From: Dactylorhiza incarnata
Lineage: Eukaryota > Streptophyta > Magnoliopsida > Asparagales > Orchidaceae
DNA: 64,000 bases
Direction of reading: 5' to 3'
Assembly: GCA_033032865.1 (NCBI GenBank)
Contig: JAWHQI010000049.1
Location: 1,302,001-1,366,000, forward strand
Below the pieces are notes generated by a model. That model ran no database searches. It was given only the letters and a program-made list of their open reading frames with translations, and had not been told where the DNA came from. Shown one piece after another: positions 35,200 to 44,759 of this stretch. Every line of letters starts with the position of its first letter. Within the stretch, counting starts at the first letter, position 1. Made by a program: the position numbers and the translations under genes.

Positions 35200-36096
35200 A
35201 AATGCTAGGGAACATTTGAAGCTCTCCTCTCTCTCTCCTTCGCGTGCAAAAAGATATCAACTGTTTCATTGACGGCTGAAGCTCTTGCCTTCTCTCCTGC
35301 TGCTCACTGAACACGCAAGAAGAAGAAGAGAGAAAAAGTTGCTCCTTTGCAAGAAGGAGCAGGGAGATCTTCCAACCTTCATCTGAAGGAGAAGATCAGT
35401 TAGTAGCTGGCATCAGCATCTTCAGCTACAGGAAGCACAGCCGGTGCAGAATCTACAGGAGAGTACCTCTACTGTAGAATAATTCTAAATCATTTTTCTG
35501 TAGGGCATTTTGCCTGAGCTGTAAGACCATTTGGTCTGAGATTGTAGGAACCTAAGGGTTCTGAGTTGTAGGGTTGAAGGCCTGAGTGTATGATCTGTTG
35601 ATCCGAGTTGTAGGGTTTCATTACCTGAGCTGTAGGAGAAGGAATTCTCTGAGTTGTAGGACCTGCTAAGGTCTGAGCTGTAGGATTTGGAGCTGATCTG
35701 AGGTAGGGCTGTTGAGCCTGAGGTAGGACCTGTTGTGGTCTGAGTTGTAAGACCTGCTGTGGTCTGAGCTATAGGATCAGGAGCTGATCTGAGTTGTAGG
35801 GCTGCTGAGCCTGAGGTAGGGTTTGGGAAAAACTGAGAGATCCTGAGGTATCTCAGTTGTAAGCTCTTTGAGCCGAGTTTGGAGGAGTTGGCCTTGTCTA
35901 ACATATTGTTAGAAAGGTGAAGGGGGAAAGAGGACTACTCAAGACACCCTTTCTTGAGGAACCTCTATACATACTTGTGTGCTTTCTGTGTTGCTTGATT
36001 AGAATAGTTTTAACAGGCTATAATTATCAAGGAAAATTCAAAAGACCTATTCACCCCCCTCTAGTTGATTTAGACTACAAACCTTATATTATTTCA

Positions 36097-37815
36097 AGTG
36101 GTGTCACAAGGCAGTTCAAGAAGATGATGAAGAGGAAGCAATGGAAGAACATGCCCCCCTCATCATCACACAACAAAAAAGATAGCTGCAAATCAGAAAG
36201 ACATTACCCAAAGGGTGACAGGTATGACTCTAAACTTAGTAAACATTCTTCTAACAATATAATCTGTTATAGCTGCTGCAAGACTGGACATGTCATAGCT
36301 GACTGTCCAGTCAAAAGAAAGGATAGTGGTGAAAAGAAGCATCATCACCATAAGGATAGGAAGGGAGAAAAATCCCTCCTAGTAAAGAAGGAAAGGAGCT
36401 GGAGTGAATTTGATCCTTCATCATCAGATTCAGAGAATGAAGAAGAAGCCTACATTGGGCTATTTGCAACAGAAGAAGATGAAGCTTATCCAGCTGCTAT
36501 AGTTGGAATCAGGGCCCCTCTTTCACACTCAGATAGTGATGAAGAGGAGGATGAAGAAGACACTGTTCAGCTAGGCCTTATGGCCTTCACTGATGAGGAA
36601 GGGAATCAGAATGCTTCTGACAATGTTTAGGTACTATCTCATTCCACTGCAATTTCTGATTGTGATACTAGTCCAGAATCTAATGCACCTTCATCAATTG
36701 ATGGAAGGGGAATGGAAGCTGAGGAAGAACTCAATCAATTGATTGATAAATATGGTGTTCTTTTGGAGGCTCTGAAGAAGAGCAAGAAGCTTGCCAAGAG
36801 GCAAGCCCAGGAAATTGTTTCCCTCAAAATGACTAAGGATGTCAACACTGAACCTACCACCCTGGTGGCTCAGATGAGTAGACAAATTAGTCATTTATAG
36901 GGGATAACTGTTGTACAATTAAGCACTATTTCCCTGAAGAACAAGGTCATCAAGGACCTTGAGAAAAAGCTTGAGAAGGAGAAGAGCCTGGTGGCTCAAT
37001 TCTCCAAGCCCAGATCCGTGCTTCCTATCATTGACACCTTCTCCTCTCAAACCAATAGGAGAGGACTAGGATTCAAGAAAATGGACGTAGGAGAATGGAG
37101 TGGAGTAAAGAGCAAGGAGAAGGCTAAGCCTCAACCCACCTTTCAAAAGGTGTTACTTCCCTCCAACAGGTATGACCATGAAAGCATTTATGGTCACTGG
37201 AAGAATGAGAGTTTCTATAGGAAGGAAAATGCTCCTTCACATAGTGGAAGAAAGGGAATGGGATTGAGTGCCATGAAGGCTCCCCATGAGGAAATTCAAA
37301 TGGCCCAACATGGACCATTTGTTTTTGGTACTTCAGCCACATCATTCATGAATAAGAAGGCAAGCCCTTCTAAGGTTGAATCAGTCAAGAAAATGACTGC
37401 TTCCAAATCTGTAAACATGTCTGAGTTCTCAGTATCAGATGCCATCAAATCTTGTATGGTTGCCAAGTCATTGCAAGCTGATGCCATCAGGACAAAGAGC
37501 ATCAAGACAGCACACAGAATGATATTCAGTCAAATCATTGCTGAGAGGAACAGGAAGAATGCTGCTGCATCTATTCCTGAACATGAGGACTGTGCCGCAC
37601 AATTCTCAAGAAATGCTTAGAAGAGAAGATACAACATTCATGAATGTTGGTGCTGTGGTAAAGTGGGACACTTTTCCATTGATTGTTGGTACAACCCCAA
37701 TGTTCCTAATGCAAAGAAGAGTCTTCCTGCCAAGGGTGCAGCTAAAGTAAGGCTTGTTGATTATGCTAACAAGAGCCTAGGACCCAAGTCATCTTGGGCT
37801 CATAAGGAACATTAA
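36097..37815 (+). pseudogene. gag: Gag of element E, N-terminus deleted
   Basis: The frame opens directly at the LTR/PBS junction (GVTRQFKKMMKRKQW), so the UBN2-type N-terminal domain seen in F is missing. A CCHC knuckle (CYSCCKTGHVIADC, 36265-36306), an acidic tail (SDSENEEEAY, SDSDEEEDEEDTV), a coiled-coil-like part around 36712-36960 and a second knuckle (CWCCGKVGHFSIDC, 37645-37686) follow. TAG stops at 36628, 36898 and 37618 break the frame, and TAA at 37813-37815 ends it. The leader and PBS are reduced to agtggtgtcacaagg, a poor initiator-tRNA match. Confidence 0.85.
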
Positions 37816-37844
37816 ACTTTGTTTTGCAGGATAGTTCAAGTACC

Positions 37845-37900
37845 AGCTTCATCATCATTTGGTACTTGGACAGTGTGTACTTGCGGCACATGAAAGGAAG
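37845..37900 (+). pseudogene. Protease remnant of element E (pol deletion scar)
   Basis: In the -1 frame relative to gag, WYLDS followed by RHM is readable, corresponding to the WYLDSG...HMTG protease start of F, with the glycine after DS replaced. Homology then ends. It marks the left border of a deletion that removed the rest of pol. Confidence 0.75.
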
Positions 37901-38354
37901 GAGGGTGATATCATGAATTTGATATCAGATAGAGGAATAAATCCACAAGGTAAGTATTTATCCTCCCTATTGTGAATTTATCATCAAATGATATCTATAA
38001 CAGTGTTAAAGTAGGAGGATAGAATTAACCAATAAAATCTGCATTAGCTAAGCTTCAAATTGGGCTTAAAAAGCTGGGTAAAGTCTGGGTTTGACAAATG
38101 TCGGTATCAGCCCTAGGTTCGACGGACCTAGTCTTTAAAACATTAGCTATGTTCGACGTATTCAGCCCTAGGTTGAAACTTTAGATGAACCGTCTTGCCT
38201 GAACCGCTGAGTCGATTAGGTTAACACTCTGGCCCACTATATGAACTCTCGACGGCATTAAATGACTCTTCACATTCTCACGCACCACTCTAGCCGCCGA
38301 GACGAAACCTCTACTCTTCCGTCCCAGTGTTTTCGTTCTTTCTCATTCGACTAG
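37901..38354 (+). other. Leader before the extra ORF of E
   Basis: Non-coding. It has CG-rich sites such as gttcgacggacc, gttcgacgtatt, ccgctgagtcga and ccgccgagacga (38119-38310), reminiscent of the E LTR U3. It could be a separate promoter region for the downstream ORF. Confidence 0.45.
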
Positions 38355-40957
38355 ATGGCGCCTAAGATTGCGAAGGAATTGCAAGAGGGTTGTGAGTTGG
38401 TGAGGGATGGATTTCTCCATGCCTCACCAGAGATTTTGAGTGTTATATCCTTAATTTCTGATGCTGGACTAGACTTCTTGTTGTCTGAACCCTCTCAGAT
38501 ATTCAAGAAAGAAGTGCTAGAGTTCTTTGCAAATGCCAAGAAGTCATCTTCTAAGGATGGCCTAACATCTAAGGTTGGAGAAATTAGGGTGAAACTGTCC
38601 CCTAAGAGACTGGAAACAGTACTGCACATTCCTAGAGTGGAAGAAGAGGAAATATCTGCAGGTGACAAGGAGCATGCCTTGATGTGGTGTGAATACAGTG
38701 ACCCCCAGACTTCATCACTGAAGAAGAAATTTTTCAATCAAAAAGGGAAGTTGTTGTGTGACATTATGGGAAAGGCACTCCTGTGCAAGCCAGGCTCACA
38801 TGACACAATCTCTCAACCCATGTTTGAGCTGATTGTAAGGATCATTTTAAAGAAAAGGACATGCTGGGGAAATGTCCTGTTCCAAAGGATAAAGCAATGC
38901 CTGCAGGCCCCAAACCTTGGAAGGATCTTATCTCTCTTCCTGCTGAAGGCATATCCTGACCAGTTCTCCTCTTTCAAGGGTGTAAACATTCACTACTTGA
39001 AGAGAATAAACATCAAGACTTTGGACAGGTCAAGAAGGGTTCTCCCCATGAGCCAACCCTCTATGGTGGCTGAGATAAAGGAGAAGAAGAGAGCTAAGAA
39101 GAATGAAGGAGAAGGTGCTGAAACCTCCAAAAAGGATGTTGAACCTCCAATGCACAAGGATGGTATGGAAGGAGAAGATGTCCCCAGGACAAGTGGGGAT
39201 GAGGAGCCCCAAGGAAGAGTTGAACCCAATCCTGAGCCAACTCAGATGAATACTGATCCAGCTGTTCCTCAAGCTGATGATGAACTTCCCAATTCACCTA
39301 TCCATGGTAAATTAGGATTTCAGTTAGGCTTCTCCTCTCTAACAATAGTGTAGTCTAGGTGATTAACTCATCAATCATTTTTCAGGTGACCCTAGACAAA
39401 ATTCTCCACCTATGGATGCCCCAAGTGAGGGGGAGCATAGCCCAACCTATGAAGGAGGAGATGGGTATGCTAGTGGGGGAGAACATCAACAGGAACCAAC
39501 CCTCCCCCCCAAATCTACACGGTACACCTAATTCCCCATCTGAGGGGGAGCAGATCCCTGATGATGGAAGGGCTAATACTCAGAGGGGAGCTGAAGAGGT
39601 GGTTGAAAAAGAAGTGGCCCAGGAAAGGCCAGTTGCTGTTCTAGACACATCTGACCCGCTAATCTCAATACAAACCATGATTGAGGGTTAGATGTTGTCA
39701 GTAAAAGAACTTGTTGCTGAAAGGATACAAGGTGCCACTGCTCAAGTTAGGGATGAGCTGAATGCTACAAGAGCAGCTTTATCTCAAGAAATCCAAGCCA
39801 GTGAGCAGAGGTTGGAGGTAAGGGTGGCTGTTGTAAGGGATGAGCTGAATACTCAAATCAAGAATTTCACAGCTGACTCTGCTCATATCCACCAGCAAAT
39901 GACCAGATGGTTTGAGATGGCCAAAAACACCGTTGCTGCCCAGCACACAATTCTGAAGTATATTGCAGACCATCAAGGGGATTCCACTAAAGACATAACA
40001 TATGTAAATAATCATCTGTACAGGAATCAAAATGTCAGGGAGAATGCTGTTGCCAGAATGGCACAAGTGGTCAACACATCAAGCAGCCAAGCCAAGTCCC
40101 ACATTGACAAGGGAAAGGAAAACATCTTGGATGATGTGGACAACACTTTTCAAACTCTCTCTCAATCCATAATAGATCAACACTCTGAGATAGAGAAAAA
40201 GATAATGGAAAATGACAAAGGAAGAGAGGAGAAACTTACTAAGCTAAATGCTAAGCTGAAAGGTGCTCACATAAAGCTGTATAACAACATGGAGTCTGCC
40301 CACCAGCTGATACTCTCCAATCAGGCAGAAGCCAACAAGCAAGTGGTGGAAGTGGTCAACAATGCTTCCAATGCTATTCAAGAAAATATCCTAACCATGG
40401 TCAAAAAGGTTAATGAAACTCAGTGAGACTCAAGCTTAAAGGTACTGCAAGGAACAAGGATTGCTTTGAATCTTCCAATCTTGAATCCAAGCAGAAATGA
40501 AGACATTGACTTCCAAAGTCAATCAAATCTGATTCAAGATGAGAGGGCATCAAAGAGGAGAAGAGCAGAGGGCATTCAAACTGCTGAAGAATATATGGCC
40601 CAGAAAAGAATGGAAAGATTAGAGGATCCACTCCATGAAGATGACAATCTGGAGTTGGATACAATTGTTGTCAATACCTGGGTGAGCCATGACAATCAAA
40701 TGAAGGACATTGACCATGTCTATTCAGCTGCTGAATGGATCAAGCACCTTGAGAGGGAATCTTTAAGGGAAAGGATTCTCAAAGAAAACATGGTAAGAAG
40801 GGAAACTCCTTTATGGATTCCCACAAGATATCTTCCCAAGCCCCTCCTGTACTTCAAAGTAAAGGAGAAGATCAAGGCTGCTGCTGAAGCTAGGAAGAGA
40901 AAGTCTAAAGATGGAGAAAGCTCATCCCAGGGACCATCAAAGAAGAACCTACCTTGA
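38355..40957 (+). pseudogene. Extra 3' ORF of E (env-position protein, plant retroelement-specific)
   Basis: The 332-aa segment from ATG 38355 (MAPKIAKELQEGCELVRDGF) has a globular N-terminal region with KKEVLEFFANAKKSS and SKVGEIRVKLSPKRLETVL. It resembles the domain named putative plant transposon protein (Pfam PF20167, from memory). A proline/serine/acidic linker follows. After 39386 the reading continues with PSEGEHSPTYEGG. A six-C tract near 39505 and a TAG at 39689-39691 break it. A 244-aa part (39692-40426) looks helical and coiled-coil-prone. The last part (40466-40957) is charged and ends in KRKSKDGESSSQGPSKK. SIRE-type elements carry an extra ORF here that has been called env-like; no membrane segment or signal peptide is visible. 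Function unknown. Confidence 0.6.
39307..39385 (+). other. Candidate 79-bp spliceosomal intron in the E extra ORF
   Basis: Donor ATG|GTAAATTAGG, acceptor CATTTTTCAG|GTGACC, branch-like ttaac about 20 bases before the acceptor. Unspliced, the frame stops at 39351-39353. Joined in phase 1, it continues in frame for about 48 residues to a lesion at a C tract. Splicing is inferred only. Confidence 0.5.
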
Positions 40958-41450
40958 AATGGTTTTTTTTAATTATTCAATGTACAATCATAAGTTGAAT
41001 TGTTTGAAATGTCTGTACTGAACATTTAAATTGAAATGACATTTCATATTCTGATCATAATATTGTGTTTGTTACTACTGGTATATATACTCTATATTTT
41101 TATCTTTAGTATTCAGGAGCTTGAATGGGATGTTCAAATTGAACTGGATTAGCTATTACAGAAAATAGCTCTCCAATTGAGGGGGAGCAAATTCCCTGCT
41201 CAGGTTGAGGGGGAGATGGCAAATGCTAAGAGTGTATAGGTTGGCCTATAGGTTGATCCAAAGGGATCTATTGATGTTGTCTCTCTATCCATGGAAGGTT
41301 AAGGTTGAAGAAACCAGAAAGGGGGAGATATGTAGGCCAATGCTAGATAGGGCAAATGCCTAGGGTGTTAGGGCCCATGCTACAGATCAATTTTTGTGAT
41401 ATGTTTTTGCTGTTAATGTACCTTAGCATTGGGGATGTTCTGTCTTCTTA
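40958..41450 (+). other. 3' untranslated region of E
   Basis: Non-coding, with repeated gagggggag blocks (41179-41212) before the terminal polypurine tract. Similar blocks also occur at 39426 and 39539. Confidence 0.6.
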
Positions 41451-41464
41451 AAATAGGGGGAGAT
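41451..41464 (+). other. Polypurine tract of E
   Basis: aaataggggga followed by gat directly before TGTTGGG. Confidence 0.8.
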
Positions 41465-41577
41465 TGTTGGGTATATTGCCCTCAATATTACCTTGATTTG
41501 AAGAGGCATCACTCTCAATGCTAATGACATATTGTATTTGATAAAGCTATACTTGTGTAGTATATACAGGTACAGGT

Positions 41578-42784
41578 TGTGAAATTTTTCGAATCTTTAT
41601 GGAGTGAGCAGGAATCATACAACTTAGAGTTCACAAGCCAAACAACCAGAAGCACATGCAGGAAATATAGTCTTTATTGATAGCATAAACTTCATTACAG
41701 GATGAGGTATGCTTGGCGAGACATGATTTCGCCAGCATACAAAACCAAAGAGGAAAACAAATACAGAACACTTGAAGGAAGATAACTGAGACCGCTCCAG
41801 ACCGCTCGGTCTCCTTGCCGATCTCTACAAGCTGCCTAACCGCACAACACTGCCGGTTATAGAACACCACCTCAGATCGCTGAGCATACTGCACCCTCCT
41901 TTCGAACTCCACTGATTCTACGGAACTCCAGCAACCCACACTGCAAGCCGTAGACCGCCCGAACACTTTCAGAGAAAGAGGTGATCGCTGCAGACCGCAC
42001 TATCCGCAGAAGCTACACAAGAAAAGTTCAATCAGCAGACCGCCCGATCACAATAATACAGACCGCAGGAATTAGGAAAAACTCAGCTTACACTTGGTGT
42101 GTCTTGATTTGCTGCTACAGTGGCTCCTATTTATAGGCATGAGACCTGATCCAGTCACCACCCTATGAGATAGGATCACCACCCCCCAGACCGCACAACC
42201 AGACCGGTCAACCCGCGCGATCAGCAATAGTCCTTTCTGCTTCATTTGATGAGCTCGCCGGCTTCACTCCAGACCGCAGGAGATCGCCACTCCCTCAGTC
42301 TGATCGCGACTCCACAGGGAGATCGCCAGACCGCCAAGAAGCCGCCCACCACTAGTGTTTGCTCGAGACCGCAAACACTGCCTGTTCGCCACAAGACTGC
42401 GAACACCTGTTCGCAAACCAGCCTCCTCCTGAGACCGCGAACCGAGACTGCGTGACTAAGATCCTTAGTCCGCGAACACCGCCAGAAACCCCGGACAGCC
42501 ATCAGACCGGATTCTGGAAAATCTGGATCAACCTGTGTGGTCACACCAGACCGGCACAGCCTTGAAGAAGTCAGCCTGCCGCGCGGTCACAGACAGACCG
42601 TGCGGCCTTACCTTCAGCCGCCTTCAACAGATACCAGCGGTCATGCCAGGAGACAACGGCTAGGCAAGACAAGCCAGACCGCAGAACAGATCGCCAGGTC
42701 GTGCGGTCACACCAGACCGCGCGACCTCCTCCCAGACCACCCAGATCCAAAAGCACCACAACTTCCACTTCATCATTTTCAACA
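41578..42784 (-). mobile_element. Solo LTR X (1.2 kb)
   Basis: TG...CA ends and a 5-bp TSD caggt (41573-41577 and 42785-42789) inside the E 3' LTR. The minus orientation follows from TATA cctataaatagg at 42126-42137 and a polyadenylation-like aataaa at 41673-41678 near the far end. About fifteen copies of a CAGACCGC-type motif are spread through it. No internal region, so it is a solo LTR. The family was not identified. Confidence 0.85.
42126..42137 (-). promoter_or_regulatory. TATA box of solo LTR X
   Basis: cctataaatagg on the minus strand, identical to the TATA box of element D. Confidence 0.6.
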
Positions 42785-44307
42785 CAGGTGACTCAAGAGA
42801 AAGGGCCAAACATGCCCTTAAATGTGAAGAAATCATCTACAAGGAGATGAAGATTTGTCTCAGCAGAACCGCTGAGACGAAGGGTCAAAACCGCTAAGAC
42901 GAGGAGCTGTCTCAGCAGATTCCCTGAGAAGAAGGTGTCTCAGCTTATAAGTTCATCAAGCGTTGAGAATCAGCGTGTTCGTCGAATGCAAAATGCCGTT
43001 CGTCGAACAAAGGACTAAGTTCGTCGGCCGCTGAGACGAGACCCAAGAAGGAGTCGCTGAGAAGGCATAATTGGCGTGTTCGTCGAAAGCAGAGTCACGT
43101 TCGTCGAACGCAGAATTCAGTTCGTCGACCGCTGAGACGAGATCAAAGAAGGAGCCGCTGAGAAGACGCACAAGGAAAGTTCGTCGAACGCAGAGTTTGA
43201 CAAGTTCATCGAACGCAGAGTTTGACAAGTTTGTCGAACGCAGAGTGCAGCGCGTTCGTCGAGCGCAGACCTTCTTTACGGAAAAGTAGGGCGGCGGGAC
43301 CTACGGCTAGGACAAGTTGCATAAAAGCTGTGTGGGGTCCACCAACTTCTCCCATACTTCTCAGAAGGATAAATTAGAGCAGTTAAAGATCAGAGATGTA
43401 TAAAAGGAAATGATAGGGAACATTTGAAGCTCTCCTCTCTCTCCGTCGCGTGCAAAAAGATATCAACTGTTTCATTGACGGCTGAAGCTCTTGCCTTCTC
43501 TCCTGCTGCTCACTGAACACGCAAGAAGAAGAAAAGAGAAAAAGTTGCTCCTTTGCAAGAAGGAGCAGGGAGATCTTCCAACCTTCATCTGAAGGAGAAG
43601 ATCAGTTAGTAGCTGGCATCAACATCTTCAGCTACAGGAAGCTCAAACGGTGCATGATCTACATGAGAGTACCTCCACTGTAGAATAATTCTAAATCATT
43701 TTTCTGTAGGGAATTTTGCCTGAGCTGTAAGACTATTTGGTCTGATATTGTAGGAACCTAAGGGTTCTGAGTTGTAGGGCTGAAGGCCTGAGTGTAGGAT
43801 CTGTTGATCCGAGTTGTAGGGCTTCATTGCCTGAGCTGTAGGAGAAGGAATTCTCTGAGTTGTAGGACCTGCTGAGGTCTGAGCTGTAGGATCAAGAGAT
43901 GATCTGAGGTTGGGCTGTTGAGCCTGAGGTAGGACCTGTTGTGGTCTGAGTTGTAGGACCTGCCGTGGTCTGAGTTGTAGGATCAGGAGCTGATCAAAGT
44001 TGTAGGGTTGCTGAGCCTAAGGTAGGGTTTGGGAAAACCTGAGAGATCCTGAGGGATCTGAGTTGTAAGCTTTTTGAGCCGAGTTTGGAGGAGTTGGCCT
44101 GATCTAACACATTGTTAGAAAGGTGAAGGGGGAAAGAGGACTACTCAAGACACCCTGTCTTGAGGAACCTCTATACATACTTGTGTGCTTTCTGTGTTGC
44201 TTGCTTAGAATAGTTTTAACAGGCTATAATTATCAAGGAAAATTCAAAAGACCTATTCACCCCCCTCTAGGTGATTTAGACTACAAACCATATATTCTTT
44301 CAGTGTG

Positions 44308-44759
44308 GTTGATGGTGAAGGTAAATAACATTGATTATGGGTGAGATCTAAGTGTTTAGCATTGTTTATAATGGTCATATAAATGTAGAGCACTGTAAAT
44401 ACGTATTGCATAATACAATGAGGTCGAAATTTGGTGGTAATGATTCCAGCATTAATTATGACTTATAGTAGAAATTTCTGTGGAATTGGTTTTAGAATGA
44501 ATCCATAATTAAACGTGTCGCTATAAATTATTATGCTGAAAAGAGAGGTTAAGGTGCTCATCTAGACCAGGATTTTGGAAACGTGACGTTAAACGCACAA
44601 GTAGTCCTACAGGATCTAGTATGGTAATTTCCATGTTATACACTCACTACTGCATAGAGTCATGACAACTCGGTATGAGTAGCATTGATTGTTTGGTGTG
44701 GATGATAAGATATGGTTATATCTTGTGGTGAAATGTTAAGGACCCGGTTGTTGGGTGCA
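44308..44759 (+). repeat. LTR2 of element B, second part
   Basis: Collinear with B LTR1 from about 26952 to 27397. It ends where element C begins (gttgttggg in both, then diverging). Confidence 0.9.

Larger units (their letters stand above)
34469..36096 (+). repeat. 5' LTR of element E
   Basis: It starts TGTTGGGTAT and ends ATTATTTCA. U3 holds TTCGTCGAACG motifs and ccgctgagacga blocks (34640-35065). TATA at 35190-35199. R/U5 has a degenerate array of tgagttgtagga-like blocks (35500-35870). The end ttcacccccctcta is copia-typical. Confidence 0.9.
34469..44302 (+). mobile_element. Element E: pol-deleted SIRE/Maximus-like copia element
   Basis: LTRs at 34469-36096 and 41465-44302 (about 1.63 kb once solo LTR X is removed). 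It is flanked by an imperfect 5-bp TSD (atgtg at 34464-34468, gtgtg at 44303-44307) in B LTR2. The interior has the middle and end of gag, a tiny protease remnant, then an extra 3' ORF and a polypurine tract. Integrase, RT and RNase H are absent. The LTR style (TGTTGGG...CTTTCA, TGAG-TGTAGGA blocks) and gag match element F. Confidence 0.9.
41465..44302 (+). repeat. 3' LTR of element E, interrupted by X
   Basis: Collinear with the 5' LTR. Without X (41578-42784 plus 5 bp of TSD) it is 1626 bp against 1628 bp. TATA at about 43398-43407. Confidence 0.9.
24618..44759 (+). mobile_element. Element B: non-autonomous Tekay/Del-like element (LARD-like), interrupted
   Basis: LTR1 24618-28749 (4132 bp) and LTR2 from 32087 both begin TGTAACATCCCAGTG. 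The PBS tggtatcag at 28752 follows LTR1, and the pre-LTR block tttcggggacgaaatt precedes LTR2, as in Tekay/Del elements. The 3337-bp interior has no ORF longer than about 70 codons. LTR2 is interrupted by E (34469-44302), resumes at 44308, and is interrupted again by C at 44760. Its last third lies beyond the window. Long LTRs with a conserved-size non-coding interior are the LARD arrangement. Confidence 0.85.
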
